Assembly (NCBI RefSeq): GCF_040215105.1
Contig: NZ_CP157875.1
Span: forward strand, 717,501-781,500
Length of the DNA stretch: 64,000 bases
Reading direction: 5' to 3'
Origin: Aeromonas veronii
GTDB taxonomy: Bacteria; Pseudomonadota; Gammaproteobacteria; Enterobacterales; Aeromonadaceae
In this document: piece after piece, positions 35,613 to 44,317 of the stretch
Layout of the letters: every line of letters begins with the position of its first letter
Numbering within the stretch: position 1 is the first letter of the stretch
The notes under the pieces: model-generated
Databases searched by the model: none
Seen by the model: only the letters and a program-made list of their open reading frames with translations
What the model was told of the DNA's origin: nothing
Program-made: the position numbers and the translations under genes

Positions 35613-36248
35613 TTATTTTTTGATGAAGCTAAACTTGGTTTTTCCAGCTTCGATACCTAACTTCAATATACCCTCTAATTGACTTGCTTCATCAATTTCA
35701 GCTTGCACCTCCTGTTGTCTGATTTCTAAATATTTACCTAGATACTCGATTGAAGATCGAATAACTAGCGTCAAAAACTTCAGAAATCTCGTATTATCAG
35801 GTGGATAGTTTAAGTCAGTTTCTGTCTCAAATACCCGGTGCATTTCCTCGCCGTCTACATATGTGTTGATTGCTGTTTCTAGGATCAGTTGATTAACTAT
35901 GTATGCAGCAATTGGATCATCCATTTTGCCAAGAAGCATTCTAACTTCAGGGTTCCATACAAGAGTTTTATTAACCAACTCCTGCTTTAAATGACCTACA
36001 AATTTGTTCCTTAGATACTTCGCAAAATCACACTGCTTTGAGAATGACTTATAGTGCTCACTTAGCTCAGGATGGTCTTTGTACACTCGACGAACTGTGA
36101 CTTCGAAATCAACGAAGTTTGCTACAGATATGAGGCTTTGCTTCAACAAAATCATAGTAGACATGTCACCGATACCCTTTTCTGTAAAATGAGCATCTAT
36201 AGCAACTAAATCTGCTTTCAGTACCTTTGCTTGTAAAAAATGATCCAC
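35613..36248 (-). CDS. Integron-cassette hypothetical protein
   Basis: A 211-aa soluble helical protein, MDHFLQAKVLKADLVAID onwards, with RNKFVGHLKQEL near 86-97 and a charged C terminus (EIRQQEVQAEIDEASQLEG). There is no signal, membrane helix or known catalytic motif. The start is 23 nt from the cassette boundary and the stop only 3 nt from attC site 1. The DNA is AT-rich. Similar length and style are common among Vibrio superintegron cassettes of unknown function. Confidence 0.7.
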   Translation of the reverse strand: MDHFLQAKVLKADLVAIDAHFTEKGIGDMSTMILLKQSLISVANFVDFEVTVRRVYKDHPELSEHYKSFSKQCDFAKYLRNKFVGHLKQELVNKTLVWNPEVRMLLGKMDDPIAAYIVNQLILETAINTYVDGEEMHRVFETETDLNYPPDNTRFLKFLTLVIRSSIEYLGKYLEIRQQEVQAEIDEASQLEGILKLGIEAGKTKFSFIKK

Positions 36249-36938
36249 TTAATCCTCTCTATAGTTATAACAGTGATTAGATGGAAGGCGGTATTGATCC
36301 GATAGTCTAGCCTGCCATATAGCTCCGTATTATCCTTATAAACGCCACGTAAAAACTAATTTTAAATCATGATGTTGCTAGCCAATATCTGGTGTCTGAC
36401 GTATTCGCGTGACCTCCTCTTTTTTCTCTACCATTTGTGCAGTGCAAAAACACAGCCAATAAAATAAAGATAGTCACAGCAATAAGTGGCGCACAGCAAG
36501 CCACCACTTGCTTATCTAGTTCATTAGGCAAAGCTACCGCCCCTGAATTTCAGCCTCCAGCCTGCTGCTTGTTACCTGTGGTGTTGCTCTGGTCTGACTC
36601 ATGGTTGACTCCGACAAGAGGTGGTTCAGATGGTCATGTTACCGAACGGAGCCGGTTAGGGAAGGATGAGATGGTCGTTTCTCGGGCAAGATCAATAAAT
36701 TAAGCGGTCAGCGGGTTGTGCTCGAGGGGGGATGGTGTGGTGATGGGTGCCCTACCTCTCTCAAGGCTCAACGGTATCGGGGTGGGGCAGTGACATCGGG
36801 GCGGCCACTTTGTTGAGTGCAGTGTCATGCAGCCGCCATTTAGAGAGCAGCAAAGGCAAGCTGTGGCTCGGGCGAATAAGCGGCTGGCCGCTCTGCGGGA
36901 GCGGGGTCTGATATAGAGATCCTTGCCCCATAATGTCG
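36249..36938. other. Intergenic stretch upstream of the cassette cluster
   Basis: About 690 nt. It holds the outer cassette boundary GTTATAA (36271-36265, minus strand) but no attC, attI or integrase gene that I can recognise. A 29-codon frame (36827-36916, plus strand: MQPPFREQQRQAVARANK...) lacks a ribosome site and may be a fragment. No RNA gene was seen. Confidence 0.45.
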
Positions 36939-36977
36939 ATGGGCCCGTCTCGTGAGAGACGGGCCCATGCTTTTTTG
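36939..36977 (+). terminator. Strong hairpin terminator
   Basis: ATGGGCCCGTCTC (36939-36951) pairs exactly with GAGACGGGCCCAT (36956-36968), then GC and six T on the plus strand. It also lies just past the chemoreceptor gene on the minus strand. The T run favours plus-strand use, though no clear plus-strand gene precedes it. Confidence 0.75.
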
Positions 36978-37024
36978 TATTAGCGCACGGTCTTTATATG
37001 GGGTCTGGTTTCCTCCGTGAGGGC

Positions 37025-38653
37025 TCAGCGGGCGAGCAGGGGTTGGCCACTGGCCATGGCCGAACTGGCGGCATGGGCGGCGGGCTGCTGCTGGAACTGG
37101 CGTACCAGCCGTTCCAGCTCGCCGAGTTGGCGCACCAGGGCCACGACTCCCTGCACCGCGTGCTGGCTGCCCTGACTGGAGTCGTCGGCGAGGCGCTTGA
37201 TGCTGAGCACGCTGCGGTCTATGTCAGCGGTGACCTGGGACTGTTCCTGCACCGCCTGGGCTATCTGGTTGCTGCCGGCAGTCACCTGCAGCAGGCGATC
37301 GCTTATCTGTTGCAGCACGTCGCCGGTGGCGGAGGCTTTCAGTCGGCAACTGGCGGAGAGCCGCTCCCCTTGCGCCATGGCCTGCTCCGCATTCCCGGCA
37401 CTGCCCTGCAAGAGGCTTATCATCTTCTGGATCTCGCCGGTGGAGGACTGGGTCTTGATGGCCAAGGATCTGATCTCGTCCGCCACCACCGAGAAGCCGC
37501 GGCCTGCCTCGCCGGCCCGGGCGGCCTCGATGGCGGCGTTGAGGGCCAGCAGGTTGGTCTGGTTCGCGATGCTGTTGATCACATCCAGGATGCCGTCGAT
37601 GGCCCGGCACTGGGTGGCGAGGGTGTTGATCACCCCCTTGGAGGTGACCAGCTCGCTGTGCATCCCCTCCACCTCTTCGATGGTTTCCTGCACGCGGAGG
37701 TTGCCCTCCTTGAACAGGTCCGCGGTTTCGTCCAGCCGATCGGAGGAGGCGGTGGAGCTCTGCGAGACCTCGCGGATGGACTGAGCCATCTCGGTGATGG
37801 CGGTGGCGACCTGATTAGTCTGGGTCTGCTGTTGCTGCAGGTTGTCGGTGATGGTCTCGGCGTTTTGCAAGTCCGTCTGGGCGGAGGTCAGGATCTGCTG
37901 GCAGGTCTGCTGGGTGCGGGCCAGCACGGCGTTGAACTCGGCCTGATTCATCTTCATGGCGAGCTCGACCGCAGCGAGCCGATCGACCCGGCCCGTGTAG
38001 AGCAGCTGCATCAGCGGGTTGTCGAAGCGGTTGCGGGCCAACTCGCCGAGTTTGCCAAGGCGCCGGGAGAGGGCATTTACCACCAGGAGGGCAGCGATCA
38101 GGGGCAGGGCGGCGAGCCCGGCCAGCCAGCCGGATTCATGGCCATAGCCGAGACCCAGCAGGGCGAGAAGGGCGAGCAGCAGGCAGCCATTGAGCACCAG
38201 CGTGTGGGAGAAGGCTGGCAGGCGCAGGGCCAGGGGCGCTTGTCCCTCTCTCAAGCCCGCGTAGACCTTCTCGGCCCGCTGCTTGAGCGCCTCGTCCGGC
38301 GCGGTGCGCACCGACTGATACTCCATCACCTTGCCGCTCGCATCCTGAATGGGGGTGACGAAGGCGTTGACCCAGTAGTGATCCCCGTTCTTGCAGCGAT
38401 TCTTGACCGGCCCCATCCAGCTCTTGCCCTCCCGGATATGGCCCCACATGTCGGCGAAGGCCTGGGTCGGCATGTCGGGGTGGCGCACCAGGTTGTGGGG
38501 GGCGCCCTGCAACTCCGCCAGGGTGAAGCCGGCTATCTGGCAGAACTCCTCGTTGGCAAAGGTGATGCGGCTCTCCAGGTCCGTGGTGGAGATGAGATTC
38601 TGATGCGCCGGGTAGAGGCGCTCACGCTGGGTAACGGGCTGGTTGACTCTCAT
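37025..38653 (-). CDS. Aer-like PAS-domain methyl-accepting chemotaxis protein
   Basis: A 542-aa receptor; ATG 38653 gives [15 protein letters not shown]. The N-terminal PAS domain (about 20-120) has [12 protein letters not shown] and [18 protein letters not shown], the FAD-PAS pattern of Aer aerotaxis receptors. A hydrophobic pair lies near 150-195 and a HAMP-like stretch follows. The signalling hairpin tip is near 375-410 ([20 protein letters not shown], then [15 protein letters not shown]). No periplasmic sensor is present. It probably senses redox or oxygen and signals through CheW/CheA. No methylation pentapeptide is obvious at the C terminus. Confidence 0.9.
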   Translation of the reverse strand: MRVNQPVTQRERLYPAHQNLISTTDLESRITFANEEFCQIAGFTLAELQGAPHNLVRHPDMPTQAFADMWGHIREGKSWMGPVKNRCKNGDHYWVNAFVTPIQDASGKVMEYQSVRTAPDEALKQRAEKVYAGLREGQAPLALRLPAFSHTLVLNGCLLLALLALLGLGYGHESGWLAGLAALPLIAALLVVNALSRRLGKLGELARNRFDNPLMQLLYTGRVDRLAAVELAMKMNQAEFNAVLARTQQTCQQILTSAQTDLQNAETITDNLQQQQTQTNQVATAITEMAQSIREVSQSSTASSDRLDETADLFKEGNLRVQETIEEVEGMHSELVTSKGVINTLATQCRAIDGILDVINSIANQTNLLALNAAIEAARAGEAGRGFSVVADEIRSLAIKTQSSTGEIQKMISLLQGSAGNAEQAMAQGERLSASCRLKASATGDVLQQISDRLLQVTAGSNQIAQAVQEQSQVTADIDRSVLSIKRLADDSSQGSQHAVQGVVALVRQLGELERLVRQFQQQPAAHAASSAMASGQPLLAR

Positions 38654-38895
38654 GGGGGCGTCCGACAATGGGGATGATGAGTCCCGATCGTTCGGGACTA
38701 GTCGTCCCACTGCAAGCCGCGCACCAGAGTGCCAAGGGGCGCTTAAAATGCGTTCGATATGCGTGTTATTTGCCCAAGGCGCATGGATTGCTGAAAACCG
38801 CCAATGCCAGCGTGGCGACTAGCTGAATCGATTCGCTTTTTGGGAGCCGTTTTGGCAATGGCGGTGCCGGTTTCGCAATTTGGCAAGCTGAAAGC

Positions 38896-38915
38896 GGGAG
38901 CCCGCCCGGGCTCCC
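38896..38915 (-). terminator. Terminator-like hairpin after the TIGR03899 gene
   Basis: GGGAGCCC (38896-38903) pairs with GGGCTCCC (38908-38915). It lies 7 nt past the stop; the minus strand continues GCTTTC. Confidence 0.55.
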
Positions 38916-38922
38916 GGCCGAT

Positions 38923-39774
38923 TCAGGCGGGGATGTCCGGTGCGCTGGCGGGGGGCGCAATCTGGGTTTCGATCTGCAGGTGGGTGGAGAGCAGGGTCTT
39001 CAAATCCTGCAGATACTCCTCCAGCGGCGGCTCCTCCAGCAACAGGGCGAGTTCGTTGCCCACCGGGGTGAGGCGGTAGTAGAGCAGGGTGAGGTGGCTC
39101 TGGCGCTGGCGCAGCCGCCAGTGCTGATTGCCAAAGGCGAGCTCCACCCCGTCGGCGGGCAGGGGGCCGGATTCGAGCTCCCCCCGGTGCAGCAGACCGA
39201 GATCGAACAGCAGCAGCAATGCGCTGTAGGGCACCCGATATTTGCCGAGGCCCATGCGGGTGACTTTGGCGCGGCTCAGCAGGCTGGCCCCCTTGTGCAT
39301 ACCGAGCAGCAGGCGTTGCTCGTCGCTCCCCTCGTAGTGGCAGCAGAGGGCGCAGATGCGCTGGAACAGCTGGGCCTCGCGCTGGGTCATCTCCTTGAGG
39401 GTGCTGAGGGCGCGGATGGAGAAGCGGCCCGGGGTTGCGACTTCCAGGGCGAAGATCCGCCCCCACAGCTGCTGCATGGGCACCATGCTGATCTCTTCGG
39501 CCAGTTGCAGGAAGCGGGTCAGCCAGTCGCTGTCCATCTCGCCGCCGGCGGCCGTCTCCTCGCAGTGACGAGAGGCCATCACCATGATGGATTCCAGATT
39601 GCGCTGGCGGGCGGCTTGCTCCGCCAGTTGGCGGAAGGTGGCGCGCTGTTCGAAGGTGCTGTCACTGTTGCGGGTGAGCATGCCGTCGATGCCGCGGCTG
39701 CGGGCCAGGCGCAGGGTCTGCTCCTGGCTGCTTAAAATGGAACTCTCTTTCTTGGGGGGCGGCAGATCGGCCAT
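38923..39774 (-). CDS. TIGR03899-family protein
   Basis: A 283-aa cytoplasmic protein. ATG 39774 (MADLPPPKKESSILSSQEQ) is preferred to an upstream frame starting with a hydrophobic stretch. Recognisable features are the RNLESIMVMASRHCEE, MDSDWLTRFLQLAEEISM and QLWGRIFALEVATPGRFSIR blocks. This resembles the DUF2806-like/TIGR03899 group of Vibrio, Shewanella and Aeromonas, whose function is unknown. It is a single gene; the partner is unclear. Confidence 0.7.
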   Translation of the reverse strand: MADLPPPKKESSILSSQEQTLRLARSRGIDGMLTRNSDSTFEQRATFRQLAEQAARQRNLESIMVMASRHCEETAAGGEMDSDWLTRFLQLAEEISMVPMQQLWGRIFALEVATPGRFSIRALSTLKEMTQREAQLFQRICALCCHYEGSDEQRLLLGMHKGASLLSRAKVTRMGLGKYRVPYSALLLLFDLGLLHRGELESGPLPADGVELAFGNQHWRLRQRQSHLTLLYYRLTPVGNELALLLEEPPLEEYLQDLKTLLSTHLQIETQIAPPASAPDIPA

Positions 39775-40041
39775 GCTGGCTCCGTGCTGGCTGAGGGGGT
39801 TTTGGCTGGTATTGAATGTTACTCCAAGCAGGCAAACGAGCAATCCCCAGAACCTATCCACGATCTTACTGTGAGCTCGTGATCAAGGTTCATGTGCTGC
39901 TCGCTTAGGTGGGGTAAAGAGTGCTCACGTATATCTATACGTTCCGGTTCCTGCGCTGCTCTTTGCCTTGCTGACGACCTCTCGTTACAGGTCGTGAAAG
40001 ATCTCAGTCGGGGCCGGGCCCCCGATGTGCAGGCCGGATAA
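39775..40041. other. Spacer without a gene
   Basis: About 270 nt between the TIGR03899 gene start and the end of the zinc locus. It should hold the TIGR03899 promoter. No RNA gene or operator is recognised. Confidence 0.35.
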
Positions 40042-40071
40042 CAAAATGGCCTCCCGGGGGAGGCCATTTTG
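40042..40071 (-). terminator. Terminator of the zrg-type operon
   Basis: CAAAATGGCCTCCC (40042-40055) pairs with GGGAGGCCATTTTG (40058-40071). It lies 31 nt past the DUF3299 stop. Confidence 0.8.
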
Positions 40072-40101
40072 ATTGCATATCAAGGCAATAGACGCAGCGG
40101 C

Positions 40102-40599
40102 TTACTCTTCGTAGACACTGACGTCGGTCGCCTCCATGGAGTAGGAGGCGGTGGCCATCTCATGGCTCGAACTGATGGTGCGCATCTTGCCCTGCACCCA
40201 GATGGCGTCCCACAGGTCATCCACCGGTGCGCCCTTGGGGTAGCTCACGTAGATCACCTGGTTGGTGGGGGGAGGCGGGACATGGATGCAGGCGCCGAAG
40301 TAGGGCACCAGCAGGAAGGCGGTGACCTTCTTGGCATCCCCTTCGAGCGGCACCACGAAGCCCGGGATGCGCAAGTCCTGGTTGTCCAGCTTCTTGTTGA
40401 CCCCGCCCACCGGTTGCGGCACTGACGCCATGTTGCCATCGTGGCTGACCTGGGGCGGTGGCAGCAGTTTTTCACCCTCTGGAATGAGGATATCCCAGTC
40501 GATTGTCTTGTAATCCACGGCGTGGGCAGGCAAAGCCAATATGCCCAGCAGCACGGTCAGTACTTTCCACATCCTGATCGTTCCCTTTGTCATCGTCAT
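40102..40599 (-). CDS. DUF3299 exported protein, last gene of a Zrg-type zinc-uptake operon
   Basis: A 165-aa precursor. ATG 40599 overlaps the permease stop as ATGA, suggesting coupling; ATG 40572 (MWKVLTVLLGILALPAHA) would give a cleaner signal peptide. The mature part has IDWDILIPEGEKLLPPP, IPGFVVPLEGDAKKVTAFLLVPYFGACIHVPPPP and PVDDLWDAIWVQG, the DUF3299 signature. The GACIHVPPPP Cys-His pair may bind metal. In Vibrio cholerae, related genes belong to the zinc-regulated zrgABCDE uptake set; assignment here is by gene content. Confidence 0.8.
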   Translation of the reverse strand: MTMTKGTIRMWKVLTVLLGILALPAHAVDYKTIDWDILIPEGEKLLPPPQVSHDGNMASVPQPVGGVNKKLDNQDLRIPGFVVPLEGDAKKVTAFLLVPYFGACIHVPPPPTNQVIYVSYPKGAPVDDLWDAIWVQGKMRTISSSHEMATASYSMEATDVSVYEE

Positions 40600-41843
40600 A
40601 TCCGGATACTCATGCCATCGCTCAGGCTGTAGCGATATGCGCGGGCGGCGGGCAGCAAGCCTATCACCATGCCCGCCAGCCACACCAGCCCCAGCAGTTG
40701 CCACTCATAGGCACTCGGCAGGCCGATCCCGAGTTGCAGGCCATAGTGGCTGAGCAGCCAGGGGGTGGCAAGCAGTTGCCCGAGGTAGAGGGCCCCGACT
40801 CCGAGGGCGATGCCGAGGGTGGTGAGGGCCATGGCCTCCAGTGCCAGCAGCAGGAACAGGTGGGAGGGGCCGGCGCCGAGGGAGCGCAGAATGGCGAGCT
40901 CGCGGCGCCGCTCGTTGAGCCCCGCCAGCAGGGTGGTCAGCATACCGATGAGGCCCGCCACGACCACGAAGCCCGCGATGACGGTCAGCGCCGTCTCCAT
41001 CACGCTCATCATGCCCCACAGCTCCTGCAAGGCGGCCCCCGGCAGGATGGCCATCAGGGGTTCGCCGGTGTAGGTGTTGATGCCCCGCTGCAGCTGGAAC
41101 GCCAATATGCGGTTGCTCAGCCCCACCATAAAGGCGGTGATGGTCTTGGGGGTGAGATCCTGCTCAAGTGCCTGCTCGGCGGTGACATTCTTGCTGTGAC
41201 GACCGGTGTCCCAGCCGAGGTGAATGGCCTCTATGCCCGCCAGCGGCACGTGCACGGTGCGATCGACAGGGGTGCCCGTCGGCGCCAGTATCCCGACCAC
41301 CTTGAACGGCAGGTTGTCGTGCTGGCTGAAGGAGGTGTTGCCGGCGCCGTGGGCGATGATGATGGACTGATCCAGCTTGTAGCCGAGCTTTTCGGCCACC
41401 TGGGCGCCGAGCACCGCCTCAAACGGCGTCTCGAACGGCCGGCCTTCGCGCATCTGCAGCGACTGTTGCTGACCGTACTTCAGGTGAGTGAAGTAGTCCC
41501 CGTTGGTGCCGAGCACCCGAAAGCCCTTGTGGGAGTCCCCGAGGGAGAGGGGGATGGTCCAGGCGATGCCGGGACGCTGCTTGATGGCCTGATAGGCATC
41601 CCAGCCCACGTTGTTGGTGGGGTTGCCGATGCGAAACACCGAATAGAGCAGGAGGTTCACCTGACCGGAGCGGGCGCCGACGATGAGATCGGTGCCCGAG
41701 ACGGTGTTGGCGAAGCTTGCGCGTGCCTCGGTGCGTACCCGCTCCACCCCGAGCAGCAGGGTGACGCTGATGGCCACGGCCAGCAGGGTGAGCCCGGCAG
41801 TGAGGCGGCGGGCCCAGAGACTTTGCAGGGCGAGTTTCAGCAT
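40596..41843 (-). CDS. FtsX/MacB-type ABC transporter permease
   Basis: A 415-aa membrane protein with TM1 at about 15-35, a large periplasmic domain (about 40-270) and three C-terminal helices (about 285-310, 335-365 and 380-400). It has the FtsX-family LNERRRELAILRSLGAGPSHLF loop. The periplasmic part includes SGTDLIVGARSGQVNLLLYSVFRIG. It pairs with the ATPase gene 70 nt upstream and is followed by DUF3299 with a 4-nt overlap. By synteny it is the permease of a Zrg-type zinc uptake system. Confidence 0.87.
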   Translation of the reverse strand: MLKLALQSLWARRLTAGLTLLAVAISVTLLLGVERVRTEARASFANTVSGTDLIVGARSGQVNLLLYSVFRIGNPTNNVGWDAYQAIKQRPGIAWTIPLSLGDSHKGFRVLGTNGDYFTHLKYGQQQSLQMREGRPFETPFEAVLGAQVAEKLGYKLDQSIIIAHGAGNTSFSQHDNLPFKVVGILAPTGTPVDRTVHVPLAGIEAIHLGWDTGRHSKNVTAEQALEQDLTPKTITAFMVGLSNRILAFQLQRGINTYTGEPLMAILPGAALQELWGMMSVMETALTVIAGFVVVAGLIGMLTTLLAGLNERRRELAILRSLGAGPSHLFLLLALEAMALTTLGIALGVGALYLGQLLATPWLLSHYGLQLGIGLPSAYEWQLLGLVWLAGMVIGLLPAARAYRYSLSDGMSIRI

Positions 41844-41913
41844 GGCGACCTCCGCATCCTGAATGGCTGGCAGCCTGCCTGCGCGGGCGGACAGAGGTTC
41901 TGGTTATCGATCT

Positions 41914-42600
41914 TCATGCAGCCCTCCGGTTGAGCTGTTGCAGGTTCTCCACCCGGGGGAAGAGGGGTTCGAGATAAGGGTCATGGCTGACGAAGACGAG
42001 GGTCGAGCCCTGCTTGTCGCACTCCTCGAACAGCAACTTGATGAAGGCGGCCCTGTTGTCGGTATCGAGCGCCGAGGTGGGCTCGTCGGCGATGACGAGC
42101 GGCGGGGAGCCTATCAGCGCCCGGGCGGCGGCGACCCGCTGCTGCTGGCCGATGCTCAAGGCATGGACGGGCCTGTGCAGCGCTTCGTCCGGCAACTGCA
42201 ATTCCCCGAGCAGGCGGCGAGCCTCCTGTTCTGGGCTGGCGCGCAAGCGGGATCGCTTCTGGGGGGAGAAGGTGAGCGCTGTAGTGACATTGTCCAGTAC
42301 GGATAAAAAAGGCAGCAGATTGAACTGCTGGAAGATGTAACCCAGATTGGCCGCCCGGAAGTGATCACGGGCGCGGCCTGAGAGCTGGGCCAGCGGTTGG
42401 CCCAGCACCTCCAGGGTGCCGTGGTTGGCGGTCTGGATCCCGGCGAGCAGCCCGAGCAGGGTCGACTTGCCGGAGCCGGAAGGCCCCTTGATGAACACCC
42501 GCTCCCCTTGCGCGATATGCAGGGCGGGCAGATCGAGTACAGCCTCGCCACCTGGCCAGGCGAAGGCCAGATCGCGGATCTCAACCACGGCGTTTGTCAT
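41914..42600 (-). CDS. ABC transporter ATP-binding protein (LolD/MacB type)
   Basis: A 228-aa ATPase. Walker A GPSGSGKSTLL, Q-loop YIFQQFNLLPFLSVLDNV, signature ALSIGQQQRVAAARAL, Walker B PPLVIADEPTSALD, and H-loop FVSHDP are all intact. It is 4 nt downstream of the DUF2796 gene and 70 nt ahead of the permease. Predicted to drive the Zrg-type zinc transporter. Confidence 0.9.
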   Translation of the reverse strand: MTNAVVEIRDLAFAWPGGEAVLDLPALHIAQGERVFIKGPSGSGKSTLLGLLAGIQTANHGTLEVLGQPLAQLSGRARDHFRAANLGYIFQQFNLLPFLSVLDNVTTALTFSPQKRSRLRASPEQEARRLLGELQLPDEALHRPVHALSIGQQQRVAAARALIGSPPLVIADEPTSALDTDNRAAFIKLLFEECDKQGSTLVFVSHDPYLEPLFPRVENLQQLNRRAA

Positions 42601-42604
42601 GGGA

Positions 42605-43180
42605 TCACCAGCTCAGTTTGTTGGCGGACGGGGTCAGTTCGGCCGCGGTCTGGCCGGTGGGCAGTATGCCCTGCACGCTCAGCTTTTCCAGGCTCGGGTA
42701 GACGGTAAAGAGGGTGGCTTCCAGCCCGGTCAGCTTGGCCGGCGTCTGGCAGTTGTAGGTGTACATGGCCCCGAGATCGGCGTGACCATCTTCGTGATGG
42801 TGTTCGTCGTGATCGGCGTCAGCCTTGTCATGGTCATGGTCATGGTCGTGATCATGCTCTTCCTTGGGGGCGTTGATCTCCTGTTGGGCCAGGGTGCAGC
42901 CGGCGGCAGGATCCAGTCGGAAGAGGGCATCCGGCTGCTTGAGCTGAGCCATGGCCTTGGCGTATTGCGCCTTCTCGGCATCGGTCTTGGCGGCATGCTC
43001 GAAGCCCACCAGATCGGCGGCAGGGGCCTGCAGCTCGATCATCAGCTGGTTGCCGTCGAGCACCAGGTTGAGGTGGCCGTGGCCATGCTCGTGAGCGCCG
43101 TGGCCGTGGCTTTCGTGTTCATCGTGGTTGGCTTGTACGCCAAAGGCGGCGACCGCCAGGAACAGGGTGGCTGCTTTCAT
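42605..43180 (-). CDS. zrgA: ZrgA-like DUF2796 periplasmic zinc-binding protein
   Basis: A 191-aa precursor with signal peptide MKAATLFLAVAAFGVQA. His-rich segments (HDEHESHGHGAHEHGHGH near 20-37; a HDHDHDHD...HDEHHHEDGH run near 120-145) are typical of zinc-scavenging proteins. LNLVLDGNQLMIELQAPAAD is the conserved DUF2796 strand. CTLAQQEI and YNCQTPAKL carry two Cys. In Vibrio, ZrgA binds zinc for the ZrgABCDE importer. The gene symbol is by family resemblance. Confidence 0.82.
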   Translation of the reverse strand: MKAATLFLAVAAFGVQANHDEHESHGHGAHEHGHGHLNLVLDGNQLMIELQAPAADLVGFEHAAKTDAEKAQYAKAMAQLKQPDALFRLDPAAGCTLAQQEINAPKEEHDHDHDHDHDKADADHDEHHHEDGHADLGAMYTYNCQTPAKLTGLEATLFTVYPSLEKLSVQGILPTGQTAAELTPSANKLSW

Positions 43181-43220
43181 CGTTAATCCTTTCAAATTCA
43201 TTGATAAATAATGGAAATAT

Positions 43221-43511
43221 CTAAACGAATGGGAAAGAAGCGGCTGGTGGGGCACGGATGCTGTAGTGGGGGACACCGAGATGGTCGATGGGGGTAAAAG
43301 CTGTGGTGAGGGAGGGATAGGCGATAAAGGGAGCGGCCGGAGGCGCCAGGGTGGGCGTCAGGGCCAGCTTGCCATCCAGGTGGAGGGCGCAGACGAGGCA
43401 ATGGTGATCATGGCCGGGCAGATCCGCTTCCAGCGGGTGCTGCGCCAATACCGGTTGCAACCACAACCAGCCCAGCAACAGCAACCAGATTTTCAGCTTG
43501 GAACGAACCAT
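43221..43511 (-). CDS. DUF2607-like small exported protein of the zinc locus
   Basis: A 96-aa precursor. ATG 43511 starts MVRSKLKIWLLLLGWLWLQPVLAQ, a signal peptide or anchor. The mature part has LPGHDHHCLVCALHLDG, a compact His/Cys site, then a Pro/Ala-rich tail. Vibrio zrg loci carry a similar short DUF2607 protein. It is 40 nt upstream of the DUF2796 gene and likely co-transcribed. Function unknown; metal binding inferred from HDHHCLVC. Confidence 0.65.
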   Translation of the reverse strand: MVRSKLKIWLLLLGWLWLQPVLAQHPLEADLPGHDHHCLVCALHLDGKLALTPTLAPPAAPFIAYPSLTTAFTPIDHLGVPHYSIRAPPAASFPFV

Positions 43512-43554
43512 AGGCCCCTGTGGAAAGGGCGCCATCAGCGCCCTTTTCTTTGAT

Positions 43555-44097
43555 TCAGAGATGGGACTTGATGAGCCCCATCACCTTGGTGATATCGGTG
43601 GCATCGAGCTGGCCATCTTTGGCGAACAGCACCTTGCCTTCTTTATCCAGCAATATGATGGCCGAGCTTTCCGGCGCAAGATCCCAGGCATTGCGGGCCA
43701 TGCCCTTGGCGTCCAGCACCATGGCGGACCAGGGGAACTCTTTCTTGCTGTCTTCGGCGCTGCTCTTCACAAAGCCGGAGGTGCCCCAGATGGCGTCATT
43801 GCTGTTGATGATGGTGACGGTCTGGTATTGATCATGGGGCAGCTTGGCGGCCTTGATCGCCTCGATCATGGGGCCGTTGAGCTCCTTGGCGCTGGAACGA
43901 CCCGCGATGTGCTGGATCAGAAATACCTTGCCAGTCAGCACCTTGCTTTGCCAGGGCTGGTAGCTTATCTCTTTGTCCTTCAACACCAGTTCGCCTTTGT
44001 CGGCGATGTTGACCAGGGGAACCTGGGCAGATTCCTTGATGTTGTGGGCCATGACCAGGCTCGGCAGCAGCGCCAGAGTAAGTACGAGATGTTTCAT
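43555..44097 (-). CDS. ytfJ: YtfJ-family periplasmic thioredoxin-like protein
   Basis: A 180-aa precursor with a signal peptide ending LVMA|H near residue 17. It resembles YtfJ over VPLVNIADKGELVLKDKEI, GKVFLIQHIAGRSSAKELN and IINSNDAIWGTSGFVKSSAE. Redox cysteines are absent, as in YtfJ. It lies immediately downstream of a Zur-box-like palindrome and heads the minus-strand run into the zinc genes, with a weak hairpin (about 43521-43545) between. That places it in the zinc-starvation response. Biochemical function unknown. Confidence 0.82.
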   Translation of the reverse strand: MKHLVLTLALLPSLVMAHNIKESAQVPLVNIADKGELVLKDKEISYQPWQSKVLTGKVFLIQHIAGRSSAKELNGPMIEAIKAAKLPHDQYQTVTIINSNDAIWGTSGFVKSSAEDSKKEFPWSAMVLDAKGMARNAWDLAPESSAIILLDKEGKVLFAKDGQLDATDITKVMGLIKSHL

Positions 44098-44114
44098 CCG
44101 TATGACACTCCTTT

Positions 44115-44127
44115 GTTATGTTATAAC
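44115..44127 (-). promoter_or_regulatory. Zur-box candidate upstream of ytfJ
   Basis: GTTATGTTATAAC: GTTAT and ATAAC arms around a 3-nt centre, the same architecture as the E. coli Zur core GTTATAATATAAC. It lies 18 nt upstream of the ytfJ start, so Zur bound with zinc would block the promoter. Confidence 0.6.
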
Positions 44128-44317
44128 GACTTGTGGTTGAGGGGAAGAGGCACACTACATCCTAAACCGATCGGATTTGTTTAAAAAGTGTTAAATGTTA
44201 TCGCCTTGCGGAGGGTGCCATCCTGGCCATCCAGAGGCGGCCCGCTGGCAAGCGGTCGCTAGAATCGCATGCAGTCGATAAAAATCAACTGCTTGCAAAC
44301 TGGTTTGAGCAGTAGCG

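Noticed and set aside
36827..36916. 29-codon plus-strand frame (MQPPFREQQRQAVARANK...) before a strong terminator
   Set aside because: Protein-like and followed by a good terminator, but there is no ribosome site and it is too short to support.
36272..36938. Integron integrase or attI next to the cassette cluster
   Set aside because: No open frame of integrase length on either strand and no recognisable attI; the cluster appears to lack its own integrase.
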